This document shows positions 7,358-16,564 of a stretch of 33,458 nucleotides of DNA, piece by piece. The notes beneath the pieces were generated by a model. It did not search any database, was not told the DNA's origin, and saw only the letters and a program-made list of their open reading frames with translations. Made by a program: the position numbers and the translations under genes. The stretch's first letter is position 1; every line of letters starts with the position of its first letter. The stretch is taken from assembly GCA_030378035.1 (NCBI GenBank), contig JAUCGI010000050.1, positions 1 to 33,458 of the forward strand, written 5' to 3'. Source of the stretch: Desulfobacterales bacterium HSG2. Its GTDB lineage: Bacteria > Desulfobacterota > Desulfobacteria > Desulfobacterales > 4be13.

Positions 7358-7978
7358 ATGGCATACAGTGACTTTACATTAGCTGATGTTAAAAAAAAAT
7401 TCGGTATCGTAGAAAAAAGAACAGCATTGTTTGAAAATGTGAATACGCTGCCCATGAGCGACTGGCTGAAGGAAACATTGGACACAGGGCTTTATCTCGC
7501 GCTGGCGTCATCAAGCGAGAAAGCCCGTTCCGAATTCATCATTGTTCCGATTTTATTTGAAATACATAAAAAAAATGATAGGGAATTTGCCATTTATTCC
7601 GGTGAAACTTTTGATGTTGACAAGGAGAAAGGACTCTCCGGTGAGTGTGACTTTATCCTTTCCAAAGGCGAACTCTCCCACACCATTCAGTCACCTGTTC
7701 TGGCGCTGGTGGAAGCAAAAAAGAAAGATATGGGAAAGGGGATCGGCCAGTGCGCCGCGCAGATGGTGGGGGCACAGATATTTAACACCCGGGAAGAAAA
7801 CGAAACAGATTCGGTTTTCGGATGTGTTACGACAGGAGAAGACTGGCAGTTTTTAAAGTTAAGCGGGGATACGCTTTTCATAGACAGCATTCGTTATTAT
7901 ATTGACAATGTGGAAAAAATTTTAGGCGTCTTACAAGCTGTCATCGGATTTTATATCAATGATTCAGAGCGTGTTTGA
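7358..7978 (+). CDS. PD-(D/E)XK-fold putative nuclease, type A copy 2
   Basis: This 206-residue paralogue of the protein at 755-1366 has Glu68, Asp98 in GECDF, Glu119-x-Lys121 in LVEAK and Gln131 in GIGQCAAQM, followed by FGCVTTGEDWQFLKL. AAGGAA at 7343-7348 sits 9 bases before ATG 7358. It ends the accessory block, and about 315 bases of non-coding sequence follow before gspG. The likely role is as a stand-alone nuclease of unknown target. Confidence 0.75.
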   Translation: MAYSDFTLADVKKKFGIVEKRTALFENVNTLPMSDWLKETLDTGLYLALASSSEKARSEFIIVPILFEIHKKNDREFAIYSGETFDVDKEKGLSGECDFILSKGELSHTIQSPVLALVEAKKKDMGKGIGQCAAQMVGAQIFNTREENETDSVFGCVTTGEDWQFLKLSGDTLFIDSIRYYIDNVEKILGVLQAVIGFYINDSERV

Positions 7979-8293
7979 AAATGAATGCATAAATTTTTTA
8001 TGTAAGATCCCGAAAATTATTGTGTAGAGTTTAAAATTGTTCCAGGAGACCAGTTTTTTCACAAAAAAAACGCGGTTTCTGACAACTCGATCATCAGGTT
8101 TTTTAAGACCGCAGAAAGCACAGAGGCTCACACAGAGACTCACAGAGGTTTCTCCGGGCCTGTTTTGCCCGGCTCTGTGTGACTCTGCGAATTCTATGTG
8201 TTTCTGAAAAGGTCGGCTTTAAACACTTGAACATCGAGTGACAAAAACTCTATGGTTACTATAATTCCAAAAATTCTAACAGACGGAGGTATT
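7979..8293. other. Non-coding spacer before the T2SS operon with an imperfect inverted repeat
   Basis: No credible gene is visible. Between about 8112 and 8192 lies an imperfect inverted repeat built from CACAGAG-like words (CACACAGAG on the left, CTCTGTGTG on the right) around a short CCGGGC/GCCCGG stem-loop at about 8154-8172. The spacer separates the nuclease block from gspG, so the operon promoter is likely to lie here or just downstream, but I cannot pick out -35/-10 boxes with confidence. GGAGG at 8285-8289 is the gspG ribosome binding site. Confidence 0.4.
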
Positions 8294-8752
8294 ATGAAAA
8301 AAATAAAAACTTTATTCAGAATGACAAACAGTCAGGGATTCACGCTCATTGAGCTGATGGTGGTCATCGTGATCCTGGGAATCCTTGCAACATTTATTGT
8401 GCCGAACATCATGGATGCCCCGGATGAGGCAAGAAGAGAGAAAGTAAAGATAGACATCGCAGCTCTGGACACGGCCCTGAAAATGTACAAACTGCACAGC
8501 GGCACCTATCCGAGTACGGAGCAGGGATTGCAGGCACTGGTTGATCCGCCCACAACAGGGACAATTCCCAAAAAATACAAAGAAGGCGGCTATCTTGAAA
8601 AAGCCAAACTCCCGAAAGATCCGTGGGGAAATGAGTTCATTTATCTCAGCCCCGGAGTTCACGGCAAATATGATATCATTTCTTACGGGGCCGACGGTGT
8701 GCCTGAGGGAACTGGCAATGACGAAGATATTAACAGTTGGGAGATCGAATGA
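8294..8752 (+). CDS. gspG: Type II secretion major pseudopilin GspG
   Basis: This 152-residue protein is the main subunit of the periplasmic pseudopilus. It has a short basic leader, cleavage after Gly in [12 protein letters not shown] with Glu5 present, a hydrophobic helix to about residue 40, the [12 protein letters not shown] helix, TEQGLQAL, and the C-terminal YLSPG...SYGADG...SWEIE calcium-binding loop. GGAGG 5 bases before ATG 8294 fixes the start, and an earlier in-frame ATG at 8252 lacks one. Its stop overlaps the gspH start (ATGATG). It is the intact counterpart of the pseudogene at 202-679. Confidence 0.97.
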   Translation: MKKIKTLFRMTNSQGFTLIELMVVIVILGILATFIVPNIMDAPDEARREKVKIDIAALDTALKMYKLHSGTYPSTEQGLQALVDPPTTGTIPKKYKEGGYLEKAKLPKDPWGNEFIYLSPGVHGKYDIISYGADGVPEGTGNDEDINSWEIE

Positions 8753-9298
8753 TGAAATTCAGGGATCCGGAATTCGGAATGGCAGGAACGGAAGATCGCT
8801 TCATTCCGTATTCCGCTTTCCGTGTTCCGCGTTCTGGTCGGGGATTCACGCTGATTGAACTGATTGTCGTGATTTCCCTGATCAGCATCGTGCTTTTTTT
8901 CTCCATGCCCCGTTTTCAGGATGCCGTTGTCATGAATCAGGCAAACAAATTTTCACGATGGATTATCCTGAAAACACAGACATTGAAAGAAAGGTCCGCA
9001 CAGGAGAAGGCTCTTTACACGCTGCATATCGGCATGGACAGCGGGAAAGTCTGGATAAGCAACGCGTCCATGTCAGAGGAATCGCTTTTGGAGGCAGAGG
9101 AAAACGGATATGACATTCCCGAAGATGTTAGAGTCCTTGACGTTGAATATCCGGATAAAGGCATAATCTCAATAGGCGCGGCCGAGATATGCTTCTATAA
9201 AAACGGCTACTCTGATAAGGTGCTGATCCATATCGAAGACGACGATGGTGAACAGAGAACATTCCTTATCGAGCCTTTCTTGTCAAAGGTGAAAATTT

Positions 9299-9327
<29 letters not shown>
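8749..9327 (+). CDS. gspH: Type II secretion minor pseudopilin GspH with repeat-encoded leader
   Basis: A prepilin motif [15 protein letters not shown] is followed by an about 20-residue hydrophobic helix and a beta-rich GspH-type body ending at residue 192. GspH is a minor pseudopilin near the tip of the pseudopilus. The leader before the cleavage site is about 32 residues, far longer than the usual 6-15. It is encoded by a heptamer-repeat hairpin (8758-8838) rather than normal sequence. ATG 8749 and ATG 8752 are both possible, and GGGAG at about 8739-8743 fits either. The start overlaps the gspG stop. Confidence 0.9.
8758..8838. repeat. Heptamer-repeat hairpin inside the gspH leader
   Basis: The right arm at about 8800-8836 consists of heptamers ATTCCGT, ATTCCGC, TTTCCGT, GTTCCGC, GTTCTGG. 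The left arm at about 8766-8790 carries the inverted words (CCGGAAT, TCGGAAT, GGAACGG). The structure matches the other heptamer hairpins of the window, but here it is read through in frame as the N-terminal leader of GspH. Confidence 0.7.
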
Positions 9328-9819
<492 letters not shown>

Positions 9820-9823
<4 letters not shown>

Positions 9824-9850
9824 GGTGGGTGGAGCGTAGCGAAACCCACC
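9820..9850. repeat. GGTGGGT/ACCCACC palindrome at the gspI end
   Basis: GGGTGGGT at 9823-9830 is followed 11 bases later by the inverted AAACCCACC. The gspI stop codon TAG (9821-9823) lies at its left edge. The same words recur in the spacer before gspC (16600-16800). It may act as a weak transcription stem-loop, but no T-run follows. Confidence 0.5.
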
Positions 9851-9961
9851 TTGCACCGGTTGATTTTGGACAATCTTTTGTTAAAAGCCATATCAACGAC
9901 AGTTGATGATGATAAGGCGGTATGTGCATTATTATGAAATAAGTCAGGGAGTCCGGACATT

Positions 9962-11224
9962 ATGAATACGCTGTCATTAACTTCTCTATCTACAAAAAAT
10001 TATAAGAATTTATCAATCGAAAATGGCATCAGCCTGAATAACCTGAACATCTTCATCGGACCGAATGGCTCCGGGAAAAGTAATTTTATCGCCATATTGG
10101 AATTTTTAAAAAATTGCATCATTCCCAATTCAGATGAAAGCCAGTCCGCCAGCCAATTTGAAAGTGCCGTGGCGATTCTCGGCGGATCGAAAATTCTGGA
10201 TAAGTCGTTAAACTTTCCGGCACGGATAAATTTTTCATATCATTTTGAGGAAGGATTAAATTTCAATTTGAATCTTTTTGCGGGTGCAAAAAACGCCAAG
10301 GTAAGTATTGCTGAAGAATCTTTGTCAACTTCCATTTTTAAGCGCCCCCAGCCTTTCCACTATTATATGTATCATGATAAAAAAATCGGAGAGGGGGTTG
10401 TCTCTGTTTGGAACGATTCTTCTGAACAGTCCTCACATTTTGAAAATGTGGAGAACGTGCCAACCAATTCACTGGGGATTGTTGTACTTCACAACCTTTT
10501 GGAAAAGAGCGAAAATCCGCCACAAAGAACGCCTATTTACAAAATACGCAGACAGATTACAGATTATATAAAAGGATGGCATTTCTATAACGCGAACAAT
10601 ATGAACTTGGAGATGATAAGAAGTTCTGAACCTAAAATCGGTTTAAGTGATGTTTTTCTTTCCCCGTCAGGACATAATCTGGCTTTGGTTATAGAAAACC
10701 TTATCCAGCAGGATATGGATTTTGATGACGGTTTTAATTATGCCATGAAATCCGTTTTACCGCTCACAAGGCGGATCAGACCTGTCCGAACGGGTCTGAT
10801 GACCGTAAATTTGGAATGGCATTTTGACGGATTGTCAGATCATTTCTTTTTGAACGAAATGTCTGACGGCACAGTAAGAATGCTGTGTTGGGCAACAATA
10901 TTGTTGTCCCCGAATCTTCCGAGCCTGCTGATCATTGACGAGCCTGAGCTTGGAATACATGCTGCGTGGATGCCTGTGCTTGCGGAATGGATAAAAAGAG
11001 CATCAGAGAGAACTCAGGTCATTATATGCACTCACAGCCCTGATTTGTTAGACAAATTTACAGATTTTTCACAAAATGTTCTCTGTTTCTCAGAAAAAGA
11101 TCAGAATCATTTTTCAGCGGAACCATTATCTGTTGAAATGCTGCAAGAAAGGCTTGATGAAGGATGGAAACTCGGTGACCTGTACCGTGTCGGTGATCCA
11201 AGTATCGGAGGATGGCCATGGTAA
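9962..11224 (+). CDS. AAA/ABC-type ATPase (AAA_21, OLD-like) inside the gsp operon
   Basis: This 420-residue protein has Walker A GPNGSGKS (33-40), a late MSDGTVRML signature-like motif, Walker B LLIIDEPE with Asp326/Glu327, and a H-motif ICTHS with His358. It ends in the GDPSIGGWPW tail common to this family. These are SMC/OLD-like ATPases found in defence and DNA-repair contexts, and no nuclease partner is adjacent. GGGAG at about 9948 precedes the ATG. It splits gspI from gspJ, a place where T2SS operons normally have no extra gene, so it is probably an insertion. Spacers of 138 and 126 bases on its two sides support that. Confidence 0.9.
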   Translation: MNTLSLTSLSTKNYKNLSIENGISLNNLNIFIGPNGSGKSNFIAILEFLKNCIIPNSDESQSASQFESAVAILGGSKILDKSLNFPARINFSYHFEEGLNFNLNLFAGAKNAKVSIAEESLSTSIFKRPQPFHYYMYHDKKIGEGVVSVWNDSSEQSSHFENVENVPTNSLGIVVLHNLLEKSENPPQRTPIYKIRRQITDYIKGWHFYNANNMNLEMIRSSEPKIGLSDVFLSPSGHNLALVIENLIQQDMDFDDGFNYAMKSVLPLTRRIRPVRTGLMTVNLEWHFDGLSDHFFLNEMSDGTVRMLCWATILLSPNLPSLLIIDEPELGIHAAWMPVLAEWIKRASERTQVIICTHSPDLLDKFTDFSQNVLCFSEKDQNHFSAEPLSVEMLQERLDEGWKLGDLYRVGDPSIGGWPW

Positions 11225-11350
11225 TATGGCTTTTTGCTGTTAAAAACAGACCCGGATATAATAAAAAACAAGTGTCCGTTATTTCGCAAACTCTATTATT
11301 TTCTTCAGAGTCATTGTAAAAATGCCTCAACAGAAAGCTCTTAACAGAAG

Positions 11351-12061
11351 ATGAGCAGACAACAGAAACAGACAACAGACAATCAGGGCTTTACCCTGTT
11401 TGAGATTATGATCGCCATTTTCATCTTTGGCATCATTGCCACGACGATCTTCGGCTCATATTCCGCGGTATTTTCCAGCGCGGAGACGATTCATGAAAGC
11501 ATCGGCTCTTATGATATGGGAAAGAACTGCCTGGACCGGATGGTCCGTGACCTGAAGGAGCTTCATGTGACTCCGGATTCCGCGTATGCCCGCTCAGGGA
11601 TAAACGACCCACCGGATCCTTACCGGTTTGTCGGGGATAACAGTTATGCGGGGACATCCGGTTTTTCAAGACTCAGGTTCGCGACATTTTCCCATGTATC
11701 CCTTGAAAAAAGCATGAATAACGGCATCGCGGAGATTGTTTATTATGTTCAGAGCACAGGTGATGATGAACAGTATGTGCTAAGGCGTGCAGACAGCCTC
11801 TATCCGTATAAGCGGTTTGACGGGAAAAATTTTGAGGAACGATATTCCGATCCCACACTATGTGAGGATATTAAATCGCTGACATTCAAATATTATGACC
11901 ATGAAGGAACAGAATACGATTATTGGGACTCCGAATCCGAAGAGTTCAAATATGCAACACCCAGGGCAATAACAATAAAACTTGAATTCGGTGACGATTC
12001 TTATTCCCTTTTGTTTGAAACTATGGTAAAGCTGACAATTTACAGAAATCAAATCCGTTAA
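11351..12061 (+). CDS. gspJ: Type II secretion minor pseudopilin GspJ
   Basis: This 236-residue protein has leader MSRQQKQTTDNQG, cleavage before FTLFEIMIAIFIFG with Glu5, then a large beta-rich GspJ domain containing RMVRDLKEL and FATFSHVS segments. GspJ forms the pseudopilus tip with GspI and GspK. AGAAG lies immediately upstream of the ATG. The 3' end runs into a short heptamer-repeat spacer before gspK. Confidence 0.93.
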   Translation: MSRQQKQTTDNQGFTLFEIMIAIFIFGIIATTIFGSYSAVFSSAETIHESIGSYDMGKNCLDRMVRDLKELHVTPDSAYARSGINDPPDPYRFVGDNSYAGTSGFSRLRFATFSHVSLEKSMNNGIAEIVYYVQSTGDDEQYVLRRADSLYPYKRFDGKNFEERYSDPTLCEDIKSLTFKYYDHEGTEYDYWDSESEEFKYATPRAITIKLEFGDDSYSLLFETMVKLTIYRNQIR

Positions 12062-12117
12062 AACTTGAACTTAAAACTTAATCCTTAACCTTAAAATTTA
12101 ACCCTTAACCCTTACTT
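12062..12117 (+). repeat. Heptamer-like spacer between gspJ and gspK
   Basis: All 56 bases between the gspJ stop and gspK start are variants of the seven-base words ACTTAAA, CCTTAAC and TTAACCC (for example TTAACCC twice near the end). There is no Shine-Dalgarno sequence before gspK, because the repeat abuts its ATG. Confidence 0.6.
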
Positions 12118-13269
12118 ATGTCTTCATTTTTAAAAAACAGACGGGGAATTGCCCTGCTCCTTACGCTGACGATCACCACGGTGCTGATCGCGGCAACGCT
12201 GGAGCTGAACCGACAGGTGCGAACAACCGTTATCGCGACAGCCACGACCCGGGACCGGCTCCTCCTTTCGCATATTGCATCATCCGGTATCCATCTGGGG
12301 ATGGCAATGCTTATAAAGGACCGATACGGATCAAATGCGGACTCTGTTCAGGAAGACTGGGCCGACCCTGAAAAAATAAGCGAACTTCTTCAGGAATTCC
12401 CTTTTGAGGAGGGAAGCGTCACATTTAAAATCAGCGACGAACTCGGCAAGATTCAGGTCAATGCTCTTATTAAAAAATTCCCGGGACATCGGTTAAACGA
12501 TCTTCAGTATAATATGTGGGACAACCTTCTGCGTCCCATTGTGTCAAAGGATGAGGACGCGGACATCAATGCCACATCCAGCATCATCGGCTCACTGAAA
12601 GACTGGCTCGATTCAAAGGATGATGACGCCACAGAATTCAGCGGGGCAGAAACAGCATATTATGAGACCCTTGATCCGCCGTATGAATGCAGAAACGGCC
12701 CGATCCCCCATGTTGATGAACTTCTTATGGTAAAAGGGATGACACCGGAAATTCTTTATGGCACAGGAGAAGCGCCAGATGAAATAACCGGTTCAAAGGA
12801 AATGCTCGGCACCGAAGAGGCACCATCCGGGATAACCAGTTATCTGACAGTCTATGGCATGAAAAAAACCCGGCCACGCAGGAAAAACAGGAAAAACAAA
12901 ACTTTTCAGTATGAAGGGAAAATAAATATCAACACTGCGGACCTCCCGGTGCTCAAAGTGCTAACGGGCCCGGATCATGAGGAGTGCGCCCAGGCAATGT
13001 ATGACTATCGCGAAGAACAAGAGGAGGGAGCGGATACCAAAACGTATGTGAACGCCCTTTCAGGAACCGGATGGTACAGAAACATCTCCGGGTGTGGCGA
13101 CGTTAAAATTAATTCCAAACTCCTCACAAATACAAGCGATACTTTTCGGATTGAGTCTGCTGCAACGCTGCATGATGCAAAAATGACCATAACGACGGTG
13201 GTACAGCGGGAGCGGGATAAAAAAACGAGAAAATGGAAGTGCAGGGTTTTAAACTGGCAGGAAGAGTAA
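12118..13269 (+). CDS. gspK: Type II secretion tip pseudopilin GspK
   Basis: This 383-residue protein has leader MSSFLKNRRG, then IALLLTLTITTVL, which lacks Glu5 as is normal for GspK. A large globular part follows, with an ELNRQVR segment, helix-hairpin-type INTADLPVLKVL and a C-terminal VVQRE strand. GspK caps the pseudopilus and may drive its extraction. A low-complexity stretch near 215-235 (TGEAPDEITGS, GTEEAPSGITS) is a small internal near-repeat. gspL starts 4 bases after its stop. Confidence 0.92.
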   Translation: MSSFLKNRRGIALLLTLTITTVLIAATLELNRQVRTTVIATATTRDRLLLSHIASSGIHLGMAMLIKDRYGSNADSVQEDWADPEKISELLQEFPFEEGSVTFKISDELGKIQVNALIKKFPGHRLNDLQYNMWDNLLRPIVSKDEDADINATSSIIGSLKDWLDSKDDDATEFSGAETAYYETLDPPYECRNGPIPHVDELLMVKGMTPEILYGTGEAPDEITGSKEMLGTEEAPSGITSYLTVYGMKKTRPRRKNRKNKTFQYEGKININTADLPVLKVLTGPDHEECAQAMYDYREEQEEGADTKTYVNALSGTGWYRNISGCGDVKINSKLLTNTSDTFRIESAATLHDAKMTITTVVQRERDKKTRKWKCRVLNWQEE

Positions 13270-13273
13270 TGAA

Positions 13274-14782
13274 ATGAGCAAAAAGGTTGTTGGTATTGAT
13301 ATTCGGCATGACGGTGTCAGCGCGGTTCTGGTAAAAAGCGGTATCAAGGGGAACTGGATAGAAAGCCATCTTTACGTCCCCTTATCCGATGATAAGATCC
13401 CGAGTCCGCCTCCGGCCGAGGGAGAGGAAGCAGAGGAAACAGAAGTTGAAAACAGGTTAATCATTGCGCTGGAAACCATTGCCGACAGGATGGATACGGG
13501 CGGCGCTGTTTTTGTCGCCTCGTTTCCCGCGGATCAGATATCTTACAGAAACATTCAGCTCCCGTTCAAAGATCAGAAAAAGATCAGACAGGTCCTTCCT
13601 TTCGAGCTTGAACCGGCGCTGCCGTTTCATCCGGAGGATCTGACCATCGATTTTCATCCGATAAAGTTACCTGACTCCGAGGACCACACGGATATTATTG
13701 CAGCGAGTGTTGAAAATTCGGAGCTGAAATTATGCCTGGACACGCTGACATCCTTTCAGATGGAACCTGAAATGATCAGCGTCGGCGGATATTCCACAGC
13801 GCTTTGTCTGGCCAAATTCGCAAATATTTCCGAAAACTGTTTCTTTATGGATATAGCGGCGGACAGATGCACGGCGTTTATTATTATTTCAGGACAGATC
13901 TGCCTGATCCGCTCCTTCCCGATCAGTTCGGACGCGGGAAGGACACAGTCCCTTTGCGCCGATATTCAGCGCACACTTGCCGCTTTTGAAGAGATTTTTC
14001 ATTTGGGCTCGAATTTTCAGCCGGATGAAATCCACATCACCGGTTACGGGGTGGATAACATCGGTTTTGATCAGGAAGCAGAACGGATTTTGCAGATTCC
14101 TGTGATACGGGCCGATCTTGTTCGGGACACGCGGGCGATGATAAAAAGGGACCCGACAACCGCCTTTAAGACATCCGCTCAGATGGACAATGCATACTCA
14201 CTGGCTCTGATGGAAATTGAGGGGATCAGCGGTCTGAATTTCCGCAGGGGCTTTTTTGCCCCGAAACAACAGTGGGCAGAACATAAAGCAAGTTTTATCA
14301 AGACAGGGATCCTTGTCGTCCTGCTTTTGGCAGCGATATTCTTGAATATGGTCGTTGATTCATATTCCACAGAAAAAAAGCTGGATAAGCTGGATAAGCA
14401 GATCATGGCTATCTTCAAGGAGACATTCCCGGAGATCACAAAAATTGTTGATCCCCTGCATCAGATGCAGGTTGCAATGCAGGAGCTGGGAAAAGAGACT
14501 TTCTCTCCCGGGGAAACAGAAAGGAACATACGGGCAAGCGACATACTCAATGAGATCAGCAAACGGATCCCCAAAGAGACGGATGTTGTGCTGACAAGGC
14601 TTCTTATCGGCTCGGAAAACATAGAGATTTTAGGAAACACCGACAGCATCACCTCGGTTGATGACATCAAAAACAGACTGGAAGCGGCGGATATCTTCAA
14701 AGAAGTGACCATCGCCTCTTCCACCACCGAGCGTGAGCGGGTACGGTTCAATTTGAAAGTTCAGTTGACGGTTGACGGTTGA
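13274..14782 (+). CDS. gspL: Type II secretion inner-membrane platform protein GspL
   Basis: This 502-residue protein has a cytoplasmic actin-like (PilM/GspL) domain from VVGIDIRHDGVSAVLV to about residue 320. It binds the GspE ATPase and includes the FELEPALPF and VGGYSTALCLAKF stretches. One membrane helix follows (about 338-358, TGILVVLLLAAIFLNMV), then a periplasmic coiled-coil and ferredoxin-like part. The last residues LTVDG and the TGA come from the first units of the heptamer hairpin that follows, so the original C-terminus appears to have been replaced. AGGAAG overlaps the gspK end. Confidence 0.92.
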   Translation: MSKKVVGIDIRHDGVSAVLVKSGIKGNWIESHLYVPLSDDKIPSPPPAEGEEAEETEVENRLIIALETIADRMDTGGAVFVASFPADQISYRNIQLPFKDQKKIRQVLPFELEPALPFHPEDLTIDFHPIKLPDSEDHTDIIAASVENSELKLCLDTLTSFQMEPEMISVGGYSTALCLAKFANISENCFFMDIAADRCTAFIIISGQICLIRSFPISSDAGRTQSLCADIQRTLAAFEEIFHLGSNFQPDEIHITGYGVDNIGFDQEAERILQIPVIRADLVRDTRAMIKRDPTTAFKTSAQMDNAYSLALMEIEGISGLNFRRGFFAPKQQWAEHKASFIKTGILVVLLLAAIFLNMVVDSYSTEKKLDKLDKQIMAIFKETFPEITKIVDPLHQMQVAMQELGKETFSPGETERNIRASDILNEISKRIPKETDVVLTRLLIGSENIEILGNTDSITSVDDIKNRLEAADIFKEVTIASSTTERERVRFNLKVQLTVDG

Positions 14783-14957
14783 CGGTTTACAGTTGACGGT
14801 TGACGGTTTACAGTTTACGGTTTACAGTTTACGGTTGATGATTTTAACAAACCACCACAGTGAACCGTCAACCGTAAACTGTCAACTGTCAACCGTAAAC
14901 CGTAAACCGTAAACCGTAAACCGTAAACCGTAAACCGTAAACCGTAAAACCGTAAAC
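14761..14957. repeat. Heptamer-repeat hairpin between gspL and gspM
   Basis: The left arm, 14761-14838, is made of TTGACGG, TTTACAG and TTTACGG units. The right arm, 14863-14957, is the inverted family and contains eight uninterrupted ACCGTAA units (14892-14947). The 24-base centre is unique. The left arm encodes the gspL C-terminal residues and stop, and the right arm ends 8 bases before gspM. Confidence 0.85.
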
Positions 14958-14965
14958 TGAGAAAA

Positions 14966-15493
14966 ATGTTAAGTAAATTAAGCAAACGTGAAAAATATGC
15001 CGTTTTTGTGGCAGGCCTTTTTGTATGCCTGTTTGTCGTCGCCCGGCTTATCGTGATTCCGTTCATGGAAAAAAAGGATCGCCTTGAAAGGGCTGTGCAG
15101 GCAAAAACAAAGACACTGAATGAAATGATCGCCCTCAAAGCCGAGTATGATGGACTCAAGATAGAATCTGAATTATCGGAAAACCGTTTTGCCAAAAGAA
15201 AAAAAGGGTTCACACTTTTCTCGTTCCTTGACAAACTGGCAGGTGAAACAGGGATAAAAGAGAACATCAAGTATATGAAGCCCTCAAAATCCGATAAGAA
15301 AGACAGCAAATTCAAGCGGTCTCAGGTCGAAATGAAGCTCCGGGGCATTAATATGAAAGAACTGACCCCTTATCTTCATAAGATAGAAACATCAAAAAAC
15401 AGTGTTTTTATCAGAAAGATATCCATAAGAAAAAAGGGGAAAGGGGAAGGATTCATAGACGTTATTCTGCAAATTGAAACTTTTGAGATTTGA
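14966..15493 (+). CDS. gspM: Type II secretion inner-membrane protein GspM
   Basis: This 175-residue protein has a cytoplasmic basic start (SKLSKREKY), a single membrane helix (about 11-31, AVFVAGLFVCLFVVARLIVIP) and a periplasmic coiled-coil/ferredoxin-like region. This is the GspM layout, and GspM partners GspL. No ribosome binding site is evident, because the heptamer hairpin arm directly precedes ATG 14966. Position between gspL and gspN supports the call. Confidence 0.85.
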   Translation: MLSKLSKREKYAVFVAGLFVCLFVVARLIVIPFMEKKDRLERAVQAKTKTLNEMIALKAEYDGLKIESELSENRFAKRKKGFTLFSFLDKLAGETGIKENIKYMKPSKSDKKDSKFKRSQVEMKLRGINMKELTPYLHKIETSKNSVFIRKISIRKKGKGEGFIDVILQIETFEI

Positions 15494-15494
15494 T

Positions 15495-15674
15495 TGTGTT
15501 TGGTGTTTTGTGTTTGGTGTTTTGGTATTTGGTGTTTGGTGTTTGGTGTTTGGCATTTTGGAAGCCACGGAACACTGAACACAAAACACCAAATACAAAA
15601 CACCAAATACAAAACACCAAATACAAAACACCAAACACTAAATACCAAATACAAAATACAAAACACCAAACACG
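15495..15674. repeat. Heptamer-repeat hairpin between gspM and gspN
   Basis: The left arm, 15495-15561, is made of TGTTTGG and TGTTTTG words. The right arm, about 15581-15674, has the inverted CCAAACA/CAAATAC/CAAAACA words. The centre is about 20 bases. Long open frames pass through it in several directions, but these are a by-product of the stop-poor repeat. Confidence 0.85.
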
Positions 15675-15682
15675 GTTCTATT

Positions 15683-16564
15683 ATGAAAAAATGGCTTTTA
15701 TATTCCATATACATTATAGCGGCATCCGCTTTTTTTATTTACTGGCTTTTTCCATCTGATATGATAACAGATTATATTATACGAAAAGCCGACGAATCCA
15801 ATCCGGATTTGACGATTACAATTGATCGCGTAAAACCGAATTTTCCCCCGGGCCTGAAATTTTATGATGTGAGCCTTTCCAACAAAGAGAGTCCCGCAAT
15901 TGACGCGGAATGGATAAAAGTTGTTCCCAAGTTTCTGACGCTTTTCAGCGATCAAAAGACTTTTTCTTTCAAAGGCAGAACCTGCGAGGGGAATCTGGAA
16001 GGCGAGGCGACCATAACAGAATCGGAAACTGGTCCCCGAATGACAGTTGACGCAGATTTAGCGGGGATTCTTATGAAGGATATCCATGCGATACAGGATC
16101 CTTCCAAATATAAGTTGTCGGGAATACTTGACGGAAAGATCACATACACCAGAGAAAAAGCGAATGAAGCGGTTATCAATGCCAAACTTACCGCTTCAGA
16201 TGCCAACTTTGAAGTCTTAGGATCGGTTTTTTCCAAACTGGGGCTTTTGGCATCTCTTTTCGACGCTGGAAATTACACTTTCAAGAGCATTGACGCTGAC
16301 TTGGAAATTAAAAACAAAAAGAAGTTTGAAATCAGGGAATGCGTATTAAAAGGAAACCAGTTGGGCGGCAACATCTCCGGGTCTGTTGAACTCAGAACAC
16401 CGCGCGGTAGGAGCACTTTAAATCTGAAAGGAACCATCAGACCGCACCCTTCATTTCTTGCAAAGCTGGGGTCACTGGCATCACAGTTCTTCAAAGGCAA
16501 GGGGAATGAAAACGGGCGTCCGTTCAAAATTCGGGGTACTTTTGATAACCCCAGGTTTCGCTAA
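15683..16564 (+). CDS. gspN: Type II secretion protein GspN
   Basis: This 293-residue protein has an N-terminal membrane anchor (KKWLLYSIYIIAASAFFIYWLF) followed by repeated AsmA-like beta elements (ITIDRVKPNFPPGLKFYDVSL, GNLEGEATI, LKLKGTIR-type strands). This matches the GspN proteins found after gspM in deltaproteobacteria. Its role in secretion is not settled. ATG 15683 starts the homology. Upstream in-frame codons are only repeat. A 117-base internal piece (16225-16341) is duplicated at 17966-18082. Confidence 0.85.
   Translation: MKKWLLYSIYIIAASAFFIYWLFPSDMITDYIIRKADESNPDLTITIDRVKPNFPPGLKFYDVSLSNKESPAIDAEWIKVVPKFLTLFSDQKTFSFKGRTCEGNLEGEATITESETGPRMTVDADLAGILMKDIHAIQDPSKYKLSGILDGKITYTREKANEAVINAKLTASDANFEVLGSVFSKLGLLASLFDAGNYTFKSIDADLEIKNKKKFEIRECVLKGNQLGGNISGSVELRTPRGRSTLNLKGTIRPHPSFLAKLGSLASQFFKGKGNENGRPFKIRGTFDNPRFR

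Noticed and set aside
8154..8172. CCGGGC/GCCCGG stem as a transcription terminator
   Set aside because: No T-run follows, and it lies within a larger imperfect inverted repeat.
15376..15714. Long open frames through the gspM-gspN spacer on both strands
   Set aside because: They arise from stop-poor heptamer units, and GspN homology starts at 15683.
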